Shown here in pieces: positions 24,321 through 31,532 of a stretch of DNA of 64,000 bases (its first letter is position 1; each line of letters starts with the position of its first letter). The stretch comes from a virus. The notes under the pieces were generated by a model, which saw only the letters and a list, made by a program, of their open reading frames with translations, was not told the origin of the DNA and ran no database searches. The stretch covers positions 124,001 to 188,000 of the IMG/VR virus record IMGVR_UViG_3300035181_001045; one strand, given 5' to 3'. The position numbers and the translations under genes are program-made.

Positions 24321-26142
24321 AATTTCCAACGCCACCACTCGCTTCACTTCGATGCCGTCGCAAAATCGACGGCATACGACTCCGCATATTGCGCAGGGTG
24401 AAGGTGGGGGTCGAACCCCCCTCACCCCCAACGAGCGTGAAGCCCGGCGGCAGCAACGTGCCCTTCGTCAAAACAACCGCACCGCGGCGATGAATGGCGC
24501 GTTCTCGGTGGACAACATCGGGGGCTCCAACACGGTCCAAGCTGGGGCACAGCAGACTTTCTCCGTCCAGATGTCCACGGACTTCCTGGAGCTTCCTCAG
24601 TCGATCCAAGAGAAGCGGGAGATATACAAGCACTTCTACAACTCGGATCCGATCGTGGGGCAGGCAATCGACCTGCACACGGAGCTTCCCCTCTCGAAGG
24701 TTCGTCTGGCGACTCCGAAGCCCACCACGACCCCGAAGGGTTTCAAGAGCCCCGAGGACTACGGCAAGTACATCCTCTCGCGCTTCGAGAAGATGTGCAA
24801 GAAGGTGAAGCTCTTCCAGCGGCTCATCACGGCTGTCCACCACTACTGGCTCGACGGGACATGCTGCATCTTCGCTGAGGACTCCGATGTCCAGGTGCCG
24901 TCTGAAATTGGGTATGACCGTCAAGTCGAGCTTCGAAGCTCGATTGATGACGAAGGCAACCCGATCGAAACGAAGGAAGACATCTGGGTCGAGCGGCCTG
25001 ATCGTGAAGAGCAGGAACTCGCGCACTACCAGAAGAACTACAAGGGGTGGGACCGGCTGATCGTCGTCCCCGTCGATCAGATCCGAGTCACGGCGTGGTC
25101 GTTCTCTGATCGCTTTCGTGTGGAGCTGATCCCGTCGGATCGTGATCGGGCCATCGTCGAGCAAGCTCGCATGGGTGACCCTGACGCTGAGGAAATGGCG
25201 TCGGACATTCCGGATGAGGTTCGGGAGCACATCGAGGATGGGCGCCTCATCCCTCTTGGAACGGACCCTGATGAGGGGAGCTTTGCGTTCATCCTGACGG
25301 GGCGCAAACAAGCAGGGGAAGAGCTGGGGGCGAGCATCCTGGATCGCTGCCTCCGGACCCTCTACTACCGAGAGAAGCTCCGCCAGGCTCAGACGCAGAT
25401 CGCCAGCCGGGCGATGACCCCGAAGCGTATCGTGTGGGCCGAAGACATCTCGGATGACGATTGCGAGCAGCTCCGCGAGCAGGTCGACCTTTCGTTGGTC
25501 GACCCCGACTACTCGATCGTGGCCAACTACGAGATCCACTGGGAAGAGATGGGGTCGAAGGACCGTCTCTTGGACCTCTCGGGAGAGTACGAGATCACGG
25601 ATCGCCAGCTCCATGCGGGGCTTGGCGTCACGGAATCGCTCCTCTCGGGGGAGTCTCTCTACTCGGGGGACCGCCTCAAGCTGGAGGTCATCAACACCCG
25701 CTACTTGTTCCTTCGGGAGATCCTTCAGGAGTACGTCGAGGAGTACCTATTCAAGCCTGTTGCCCGTCGCATGGGCTTCGTCGAGAAGGACGAATGGGGC
25801 GAAGAGGTCGTGCTCTACCCTCGTCTGTCGTTCACCCGCCTTCCGCTTCGGGACAGCCAAGACACGTACGACGCACTCTTCAACCTCTATCAAAAGGGCT
25901 CGATTTCGATCGACGTCATCCTGGAAATGTTCAACATCGACCCGAACGACACCAAGCTCAAGATCGAGAAGGACATGTTCACCACCAACGACGCGACCTT
26001 CAACGAGGTCATGCGCGGCATCTACGGTGCGGTGGGTCAAAAGCTGGCGGACTCGACGGACGTCGCGGAGAAGATCGCCACCTACCTCAAGCTCAAGATG
26101 ACGGCTGCGCCTGAAGCTGAGGGTGAGGATCGATTTGGTTGA
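24304..26142 (+). CDS. Portal protein
   Basis: 612 residues. Typical myovirus portal pattern: a disordered basic/Gln-rich N-terminus, then LPQSIQEKREIYKHFYNSDPIVGQAIDLHTELPLSK and LFQRLITAVHHYWLDGTCCIFAED, a stem/clip region with ASILDRCLRTLYYREKLRQAQ, and a late segment on a repeated ETYLFxP-like theme (LQEYVEEYLFKPVARRMGF). The portal forms the dodecameric ring at one capsid vertex through which TerL packages DNA. It follows TerL and precedes protease, scaffold and capsid genes, as expected. ATG 24304 overlaps the preceding gene; a second in-frame ATG at 24352 lies inside a small hairpin. Confidence 0.85.
   Translation: MPARGRISNATTRFTSMPSQNRRHTTPHIAQGEGGGRTPLTPNEREARRQQRALRQNNRTAAMNGAFSVDNIGGSNTVQAGAQQTFSVQMSTDFLELPQSIQEKREIYKHFYNSDPIVGQAIDLHTELPLSKVRLATPKPTTTPKGFKSPEDYGKYILSRFEKMCKKVKLFQRLITAVHHYWLDGTCCIFAEDSDVQVPSEIGYDRQVELRSSIDDEGNPIETKEDIWVERPDREEQELAHYQKNYKGWDRLIVVPVDQIRVTAWSFSDRFRVELIPSDRDRAIVEQARMGDPDAEEMASDIPDEVREHIEDGRLIPLGTDPDEGSFAFILTGRKQAGEELGASILDRCLRTLYYREKLRQAQTQIASRAMTPKRIVWAEDISDDDCEQLREQVDLSLVDPDYSIVANYEIHWEEMGSKDRLLDLSGEYEITDRQLHAGLGVTESLLSGESLYSGDRLKLEVINTRYLFLREILQEYVEEYLFKPVARRMGFVEKDEWGEEVVLYPRLSFTRLPLRDSQDTYDALFNLYQKGSISIDVILEMFNIDPNDTKLKIEKDMFTTNDATFNEVMRGIYGAVGQKLADSTDVAEKIATYLKLKMTAAPEAEGEDRFG
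24352..24420 (+). repeat. Two small hairpins at the 5' end of the portal gene
   Basis: ATGCCGTCG (24352-24360) pairs with CGACGGCAT (24367-24375); its first three bases are an in-frame ATG, codon 17 of portal. Then GGGGGT (24406-24411) pairs with ACCCCC (24415-24420) over a CGA triloop. They could tune portal translation. Confidence 0.45.
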
Positions 26143-26172
26143 CGTGTATCCTTCTATCAGGCATGTCTGGTG

Positions 26173-29139
26173 ATGTTGCATTGGGCGACGAAGGATACGC
26201 ATGAGCGGGAAGAGGAAGAGGCTGAGCGCCTTGTCCGTCCCGCCCCGAAGATCAAGCCTCCTCGGCGGGATCGTCGTCGGGAAGACATGCGTCCTGAAGC
26301 CGACCCTGACTTGAAGGAGTCCGACAAGGACTTGTCACTCAACTACAAGGGTTCTTTGGGGGGCCGTATCCTCGATCGCTTCCTCGAAGCCGCGAAGGAC
26401 AACGGGAAAGTCAAGGTTGTCCGCAAGGAGACAGGGGAGACCACCTACATCAAGCCGGAGACGTTGAAGCAACGCTCCGACGAGTACTCCTTGCCCGAAG
26501 AGGGGGACTCGGGACCGGCATGGGCGCCCGAGGATCACGAATCCTACGCACAGGGCAAGAAGCTATGGGACGCCTCGAAGGCGGATCCCGAGCTGGCGTC
26601 TGTCTTCAAGGACCTGCTCAACCCGACCTCGCAAGGTGGCGGGTACGTGGCGAAGAGCACTCCCAATCTGCCCGCCGAGATCATGATGCGGGGGCGCCCT
26701 CTTCCTGAAGGCGTCAAGACGCTTGGGCAGCTCGTCAAGGTCCTGAACCAGGGGAAGAAGAACCCCCCCAAGACTCAAGAAGCGCCCAAAGACCCCGAGA
26801 GTCCCAAGGCCCCGGAAGCTGAGAAGGTCCCTGACGAGGCTCCGAAGGGGGAAGACCCTGGTACGCCTCCGGAACCTGATGAGGGCAACGAGGAGCCCAA
26901 GGAAGACGAGAAAGAGCCTGAGAAGGCCCCTGAAGAGGCTCCGAAGGAAAAGGGCAAGACCCCTGAGCCGAAGAGGCGTCAAGCGGAAGAGTGGGAGCAA
27001 ATGGCTGCGAAGTCAGCCATTCTCGAAAACCTTCCCCGCGGTGCCATGCGGGAGGGCTTGCTCGATGCGAACCTCCATCCGGATGATGTGGCGGATATCC
27101 TTGCGACCTACCACGCTGCCCGCTCGGGTGACATGGGGGCAAAGGCGGCGGAGAAGCTGGTTGGGAAGGCCCAACATTGGTTTCAGCCGGATCCCACGAA
27201 GGTCCCTCTTCCGAAGACAGGGAAGGACCAGGCTGGAAATGAGATCCCGTTCACCGAGCTTTCACCTGAAGAGCAGGCTGAAGCTGGGGCTCAACACCGA
27301 AATCGAACGGTGGCTTTGAGCCTTGCTGCGCATGACCAGGTGACCCGGTCGCTCACCCGCACGTTGGGGGCTCCCCCGGCGTTGGCCGACTTCCTCTCTG
27401 CCTTCCTTCTACAGCAGAAGCCGCCGAAGGAAGGCGAGCAGGTCGACCCTGAGAAGGACAACGCCCAGTCGAAGGAGCTGGCCGCGAAGGTATTCCAGAA
27501 GGTTCTGACGGAAGGCAAGGATGAGAAGATCGCCCCCGGGACGATCAAGAACGTCCTGGAGTTCACGAAGAGCAACCCGGCAGCCGAGCGTCTTGCGGTC
27601 TCCTACTTCCAGGCTCGCGACTACCAGACGGCTCGTGCTCGTTTTCTAGACCCCTCCTCTCCTGAGCACATCTCGGAGCATCAGGGGCCTACGGACATTG
27701 CTCGTGGGGTGGTCGACGGCAGCCGGTTCCTCATGGATCGCTCTCGGCTATACCCGCCAACGGCTATTACTCAGGATCCGGCGGGGGCATTTCGGACCCG
27801 AATTCTGAAGCATGTTCAGACTCTCAACCCGGAGAAGTACCCCTTCGTTCGGAACCATGTCGACAAGTACGAGCGCCAGCTCTTCGATTCTGAGACTGCC
27901 CGTCATGAGAAGCTCGTGACGCGGACCATGGATCGGTACGAGAAGGTTGTTCAGAAGGTCATCGACAAGCACGACAAGATCATCGAGAAGCTCCGCTCGA
28001 AGCATGAGGGGACCATCGACGAGTACAAGGAGCAGGCAAAGGCGTTCGACAAGGAGTACCGAAAGTACGTCAAGGAGAAGGTCAAGTACCAGAAGCTCGT
28101 GCAAGAAGCCATGCCCTCTGTGGGGGACTATCGCGAGTCCCCCACAGAGGGCATGGAACCGCCGAAGCCCCCCGTGGCTCCGAAGCCTCCGCCGGATCTG
28201 GACTTGCCTGAAGCTCCTGAGCTGCCTCCGGAACCTGAACTCCCTGAGCCCCCGGCGAAGCCGGTCCGGTATGGTTTGGGGGGTGAGGACCAGGAAGAGG
28301 AGCGGGAACGGCTCTGGGACGAGCAAAATCGCCAGGTGACAGCCTCGTTTTCTTCTTATTCAGGGTGCAAGTCGATGGGTCCTCAGAACCGCCAGGCTGT
28401 CTATTGGGGGGTTGCCCCCTACCCGAAGGGGCATGAGGGCTTCGCCCCCTATACGAAGTGGAATCAAGTCCACGATCGTGACCTTGGGGAGAAGGACTAC
28501 ACGAAGGTCCTCAAATCGGCAAGGGAGTGGCTCAAGGCCCCTGTGTTGTCGAAGTCTGTGGAGGGAATTGAGCGGGACACCCAGCTACGGGCCGCTCTTG
28601 ACCTCGCCATTCAAACGCTCGAAGACGGGAGGTACTCTGCGGGTTTCGACCACAAGACGTACAATTCCCTTCTCGCTCGGTTGGCTGGGAAGTCCGAAGA
28701 CGAAACGCTGTTGACGGTCCATGAAGCCGCTGCTCACGGATCCGTTTATGTTGCTACAGGAGAAGAACCCATGAGCGCATCCGCCGTAATCCGCAAGCAG
28801 GCCGCCGAAATGGCATACACCAACCCCTCCGCCGCGTACGACTTCATCGTCCTCGCGGACAAGGTTGCTCAGGAAGAGCAACAGGAGAAGGCTCAGCAGT
28901 CCCAGGAACAGCAGAAGCAGGGTGGACAGGTGCCTCCCCAGTTCCTTGAGCACATGAAGGGCAAGGGGGACGACAAGAAGGACGAGAAGAAGGACGACAA
29001 GGACCAGGGTCAGGAACAGCAGAAGCAGGCTGCCTCCTACCGTGCTCTGAAGGCGTCGATCATCGACTTCGCCACGAAGAACCCGGCGATGCGTCCCCAC
29101 ATCCGGCCGATTCTCCAGACCATCAAGAACCTCGGCTGA
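26173..29139 (+). CDS. Long head-region protein with disordered and coiled-coil segments
   Basis: 988 residues from ATG 26173 (GTG 26170 precedes it); no clear ribosome-binding site. In order: charged N-terminus; a KETGETTYIKPE segment; a Pro/Glu/Lys-rich low-complexity stretch (about residues 210-290); helical domains to about 560; a highly charged coiled coil (RYEKVVQKVIDKHDKIIEKL...) near 590-650; a Pro-rich hinge; a conserved-looking block (YPKGHEGFAPYTKWNQVHDRDL); and a Gln/Lys-rich C-terminus. A perfect 21-bp hairpin lies in the gene, and an ATG at 28771 probably starts a nested product. Location between portal and protease suggests a head-core or scaffold component. No enzyme motif seen. 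Confidence 0.55.
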   Translation: MLHWATKDTHEREEEEAERLVRPAPKIKPPRRDRRREDMRPEADPDLKESDKDLSLNYKGSLGGRILDRFLEAAKDNGKVKVVRKETGETTYIKPETLKQRSDEYSLPEEGDSGPAWAPEDHESYAQGKKLWDASKADPELASVFKDLLNPTSQGGGYVAKSTPNLPAEIMMRGRPLPEGVKTLGQLVKVLNQGKKNPPKTQEAPKDPESPKAPEAEKVPDEAPKGEDPGTPPEPDEGNEEPKEDEKEPEKAPEEAPKEKGKTPEPKRRQAEEWEQMAAKSAILENLPRGAMREGLLDANLHPDDVADILATYHAARSGDMGAKAAEKLVGKAQHWFQPDPTKVPLPKTGKDQAGNEIPFTELSPEEQAEAGAQHRNRTVALSLAAHDQVTRSLTRTLGAPPALADFLSAFLLQQKPPKEGEQVDPEKDNAQSKELAAKVFQKVLTEGKDEKIAPGTIKNVLEFTKSNPAAERLAVSYFQARDYQTARARFLDPSSPEHISEHQGPTDIARGVVDGSRFLMDRSRLYPPTAITQDPAGAFRTRILKHVQTLNPEKYPFVRNHVDKYERQLFDSETARHEKLVTRTMDRYEKVVQKVIDKHDKIIEKLRSKHEGTIDEYKEQAKAFDKEYRKYVKEKVKYQKLVQEAMPSVGDYRESPTEGMEPPKPPVAPKPPPDLDLPEAPELPPEPELPEPPAKPVRYGLGGEDQEEERERLWDEQNRQVTASFSSYSGCKSMGPQNRQAVYWGVAPYPKGHEGFAPYTKWNQVHDRDLGEKDYTKVLKSAREWLKAPVLSKSVEGIERDTQLRAALDLAIQTLEDGRYSAGFDHKTYNSLLARLAGKSEDETLLTVHEAAAHGSVYVATGEEPMSASAVIRKQAAEMAYTNPSAAYDFIVLADKVAQEEQQEKAQQSQEQQKQGGQVPPQFLEHMKGKGDDKKDEKKDDKDQGQEQQKQAASYRALKASIIDFATKNPAMRPHIRPILQTIKNLG
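28109..28156. repeat. 21-bp perfect inverted repeat inside coding sequence
   Basis: Bases 28109-28129 (starting CCATGCCCTCTG) are fully complementary to 28136-28156 (ending GAGGGCATGG), with a six-base loop ATCGCG. The stem is GC-rich and not followed by a T run, so it is not a normal terminator. It falls between the coiled coil and the Pro-rich hinge of the 988-residue protein. Confidence 0.9.
28771..29139 (+). CDS. Probable nested in-frame product (scaffold-like C-terminal piece)
   Basis: 122 residues from ATG 28771, in frame with the long gene. The start has a strong AGGAG site nine bases upstream, better than that of the long gene itself. Codon use becomes sharply more C-ending from this point, as in the highly expressed capsid genes. 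The product is helical then Gln/Lys/Asp-rich (SQEQQKQGGQVPPQF; KGDDKKDEKKDDKDQGQEQ). Nested scaffold proteins within a protease or head gene are known (for example lambda Nu3). This is inferred, not proven. Confidence 0.5.
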   Translation: MSASAVIRKQAAEMAYTNPSAAYDFIVLADKVAQEEQQEKAQQSQEQQKQGGQVPPQFLEHMKGKGDDKKDEKKDDKDQGQEQQKQAASYRALKASIIDFATKNPAMRPHIRPILQTIKNLG

Positions 29140-29147
29140 GGGCCTGA

Positions 29148-29170
29148 GTCGCTCAGATCCTCTGAGCGAC
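29148..29170 (+). promoter_or_regulatory. Intergenic hairpin
   Basis: GTCGCTCAG (29148-29156) pairs perfectly with CTGAGCGAC (29162-29170) over a five-base loop. It lies in the 57-base gap before the 29197 gene. C-rich sequence follows instead of T's, so it looks like an attenuator or mRNA-stabilising stem and not a classical terminator. A CGGAG site follows before the next start. Confidence 0.5.
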
Positions 29171-29196
29171 CCCCTTCCACCCCCGGAGAATTCTCA

Positions 29197-29574
29197 ATGA
29201 GCAACATGAAGTTCGCGTCCAAGGACGCCAGCCGTATCCTCGGGCGTCTCGACGTCCTCGCCAAGACCATACAGGAGAAGTACGCCGACTTCGGGTTCTC
29301 CTTCGAGGATGCCAAGGGGATGGTCAACGATCTCGACACGGTGGCCGATCGTGTCGAGATCGACTCCTTCGGCAAGGAGTCGTTCACCGCCCGCCAGGCG
29401 GAGGTGATCCAGAAGGAGCCCGATGAGGGGTACATGGGGACGTTCAAGAACCCCATGTACCCCATTCAGACGGAGTCCGACGAGCCGTACATGAAGGCCT
29501 ACGGGGATGACCAGTCGTCGGCTGTGATCCACGGCAAGGCGGAGAACGGTCGGCCTCTCGCACAGGGTCACTGA
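29197..29574 (+). CDS. Hypothetical head-region protein
   Basis: 125 residues with a CCCGGAG site upstream. Starts with a helical, lysine-rich segment (FASKDASRILGRLDVLAKTIQEKYADFGFSF) and ends disordered. Codon use is strongly C-ending, suggesting abundant expression, so a virion or scaffold component is plausible. No known family. Confidence 0.55.
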   Translation: MSNMKFASKDASRILGRLDVLAKTIQEKYADFGFSFEDAKGMVNDLDTVADRVEIDSFGKESFTARQAEVIQKEPDEGYMGTFKNPMYPIQTESDEPYMKAYGDDQSSAVIHGKAENGRPLAQGH

Positions 29575-29579
29575 TCCTC

Positions 29580-30020
29580 GTGGAAACCGGACAGAAGATT
29601 GGGCAAGATAAAATCTGCACGAAGTGCGGAGACCCCAAGGATCTGTCCGATTTCTACAAAGAGCCGCGCAACCAAAACGGCCGGTACAGTTGGTGCAAAC
29701 TATGTGTCAAGACACACAAGAGCACACAATCTCTACTGAACCGTGGTAGGTACGCCATTGACTTCAACTCCATGTGGGCTCAGCAACGTGGTCTCTGTGC
29801 TGTTTGCAGTACCCCAATGCTTCCAAATGGGAAGCACCCCATGTCAGTGGCCGTCGACCATGACCACAATTGTTGTGCCGGCCCTAAGTCGTGCGGCACT
29901 TGTGTTCGAGGGTTGATACACAGCAAGTGCAATAGGGTTTTGGGGGCCAGCTCGGACGACCCTCATCTGTTGGAACAAGCAGCCGCTTATCTGATGAAGT
30001 GGCGGGGGATGTTGACGTGA
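29580..30020 (+). CDS. HNH endonuclease, endonuclease VII-like
   Basis: 146 residues from GTG 29580. N-terminal zinc ribbon (ICTKCGDPKDLSDFYKEP; WCKLCVKTH), then an endonuclease VII-type core: QRGLCAVCSTPM, VAVDHDHNC, CVRGLIHSKCNRVLG and LLEQAAAYLMKW. Asp-His-Asp-His and the Asn of KCN form the beta-beta-alpha metal active site. T4 endonuclease VII resolves branched DNA before packaging; free-standing relatives in phages often behave as homing endonucleases. The gene is neatly inserted among head genes, overlaps the next one as GTGA, and has lower GC-ending codon use than its neighbours, suggesting later acquisition. Confidence 0.75.
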   Translation: METGQKIGQDKICTKCGDPKDLSDFYKEPRNQNGRYSWCKLCVKTHKSTQSLLNRGRYAIDFNSMWAQQRGLCAVCSTPMLPNGKHPMSVAVDHDHNCCAGPKSCGTCVRGLIHSKCNRVLGASSDDPHLLEQAAAYLMKWRGMLT

Positions 30021-30730
30021 GCATCGACTATTGGAGTCTCACAAAAGACTACCGTGTCGGCGACACGGTACAACGATTTGTTCCTGGGCTAGGTGGGCTC
30101 TCCTTGTCTCCGTTTATGGGACGAGTGACGCATGTTCATCCTGGTCTTGGGGTGCTTGATGTCCAGTGGCCGTATGGTGTGGACAGGATGTTTCCAGACG
30201 ACATCGTTCGGGTCGACCCTCGTCTGTCCGTGTATCTTCCTCCGACGCTCGACCAGTCGTACTCCTCGTACGACACCCAAAAGCAAGCCTCCGCTGGGAC
30301 CTGGCGCACGCTGGAGGTCCCTCCCGATTTCCATCGGAACCTCGCGCAGCTCTGGGCTCGCAAGGCGAGCGACGTTTTGGCTTACGACGAGCTGTGGAAG
30401 AAGTACGGCTCCTCGGTCTCGGACGCCGTTCTACAGAGTGAGGTGCAGAAGTTCTACACCGTCGCCTCAACTCTTGTGGAGCTTCGGATTCAGCAACACG
30501 CCACCAAAACCGCGGCGTACTGGGTCTCGCAGAACCGGCAGTATCGGGTGACGAGCGAGGAGCACAACAGCCAGAAGCCTCTCTGCCCTCGGTGCGGTAG
30601 CTTGATGAGGAAGACCACCTACAAGATGGACAAGGGCGCACGGATGCGTCTCTTCGCCTGTCCCAAGGATCTCTTCCTCGTCAAGCAGACAGACCTTCTC
30701 GGACCTGGGGGAGAACCCATCGAATGGTGA
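30017..30730 (+). CDS. Hypothetical protein with C-terminal zinc ribbon
   Basis: 237 residues from GTG 30017. N-terminal beta-rich barrel-like part (DYRVGDTVQRFVPGLGG; FMGRVTHVHPGLGVLDVQWPYG) resembling small SH3-like or KOW-like barrels, a helical middle, then CPRCGSLMRKTTYKMDKG and ACPKD near the end, consistent with a zinc ribbon. No family is named with confidence. It lies in the head operon between HNH and a coiled-coil gene. Confidence 0.55.
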   Translation: MSIDYWSLTKDYRVGDTVQRFVPGLGGLSLSPFMGRVTHVHPGLGVLDVQWPYGVDRMFPDDIVRVDPRLSVYLPPTLDQSYSSYDTQKQASAGTWRTLEVPPDFHRNLAQLWARKASDVLAYDELWKKYGSSVSDAVLQSEVQKFYTVASTLVELRIQQHATKTAAYWVSQNRQYRVTSEEHNSQKPLCPRCGSLMRKTTYKMDKGARMRLFACPKDLFLVKQTDLLGPGGEPIEW

Positions 30731-30990
30731 CAGGTGCTCGTGTTCTCCAGCGCTTCTACCAAGAGAAGGCAGCCTCCGAATCTGCTGACCTCGCTCAACA
30801 GATCAAGGATCTGTTGAGCGCTATTGAGAAGGCCCAAAGACAGGCTTCAAAAGCTGAGGCCTCGGGACAACTCGGTAGGGCCGATGGCCTTCGATCCAAG
30901 ATCCGAGACTACCGTCAGAAGCTCGAACGTGCTGAGCATGTCATGGCCTTGGACCGTGAGGCTCCCTTTGAGGGGGAGGGCTCCAAGTGA
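30724..30990 (+). CDS. Small coiled-coil protein
   Basis: 88 residues; ATG 30724 or GTG 30727 overlap the preceding stop. Almost entirely heptad helix (DLAQQIKDLLSAIEKAQRQASKAE; RSKIRDYRQKLERAEHVMAL). A 13-bp perfect inverted repeat lies inside. It ends overlapping the next start (GTGA). Likely a small structural or assembly partner; function unknown. Confidence 0.5.
   Translation: MVTGARVLQRFYQEKAASESADLAQQIKDLLSAIEKAQRQASKAEASGQLGRADGLRSKIRDYRQKLERAEHVMALDREAPFEGEGSK
30792..30820. repeat. 13-bp perfect inverted repeat inside coding sequence
   Basis: CGCTCAACAGATC (30792-30804) pairs perfectly with GATCTGTTGAGCG (30808-30820) over a three-base loop AAG. Located in the coiled-coil gene (codons for A-Q-Q-I-K-D-L-L-S). 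Confidence 0.85.
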
Positions 30991-31532
30991 GTGCTGTCGA
31001 TGCAGGGTGGTTCCACAAGGACCTGAAGGACTTGGGGGATGGAGAGGGGAACTCTTACAACCTCGCCGGTCGTAATGGTATCCGCTACCCGTTTGACCAT
31101 GGGATCGTGATCGACTTCTACGCGAAGGACGGTCTGTTCCATGTCCAACAGGCTGGAGACAAGCTGGGGGTAGAGCCCACCCTCTTGGAAGCCAAGAAAC
31201 TGGCTCTCTCCAAGGCCGACTTCATGAAGTACGAGTATATGACGGGGGTCATGGCGACTCGGGTCTTTGCTCGTTTCCAAGCCGAATCGAAGGATGGCAA
31301 GCACCTTGAGCGGGACCTGAAGGATAGCCTGGAGGCAGTTGCCTCTTGTTTTGAGCATGCTGCAAAAGCAGCTCACCATGGGGATATCGACAACGTCTTC
31401 CAAGAGCTAAATCGGATTCTCTTGCCTCTGGGTTCGACATTCGTGTCTCTTGGTGGAGACACGAATGTCGTCTCAACTCTGTCAAGGGAGTTGACCAAGC
31501 TACACAGCTCCTACTCAGAAAAGAGCCCCTGA
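30987..31532 (+). CDS. Hypothetical protein
   Basis: 181 residues from GTG 30987. Contains a beta-rich half (FDHGIVIDFYAKDGLFHVQQAGDKLGV), a helical segment (LSKADFMKYEYM; RDLKDSLEAVASCFEHAAKAAHHGDIDNVFQELNRIL) and a Ser-rich tail. No recognised family. A 15-bp perfect stem-loop is embedded near the 3' end. It abuts the prohead protease gene with no gap. Confidence 0.5.
   Translation: MSAVDAGWFHKDLKDLGDGEGNSYNLAGRNGIRYPFDHGIVIDFYAKDGLFHVQQAGDKLGVEPTLLEAKKLALSKADFMKYEYMTGVMATRVFARFQAESKDGKHLERDLKDSLEAVASCFEHAAKAAHHGDIDNVFQELNRILLPLGSTFVSLGGDTNVVSTLSRELTKLHSSYSEKSP
31435..31470. repeat. 15-bp perfect inverted repeat inside coding sequence
   Basis: CGACATTCGTGTCTC (31435-31449) pairs perfectly with GAGACACGAATGTCG (31456-31470), loop TTGGTG. 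It lies 60 bases before the end of its gene and about 60 bases before the protease gene starts. No T run follows. Confidence 0.9.

Noticed and set aside
25488-25510. Two GGTCGACC palindromes in the portal gene
   Set aside because: Eight-base units explained by repeated Val-Asp codons; not above what this GC-rich sequence would give.
24163-25614. 483-residue antisense open frame over the portal gene
   Set aside because: Portal coding on the plus strand is convincing; the antisense product is low-information and lacks a ribosome-binding site.
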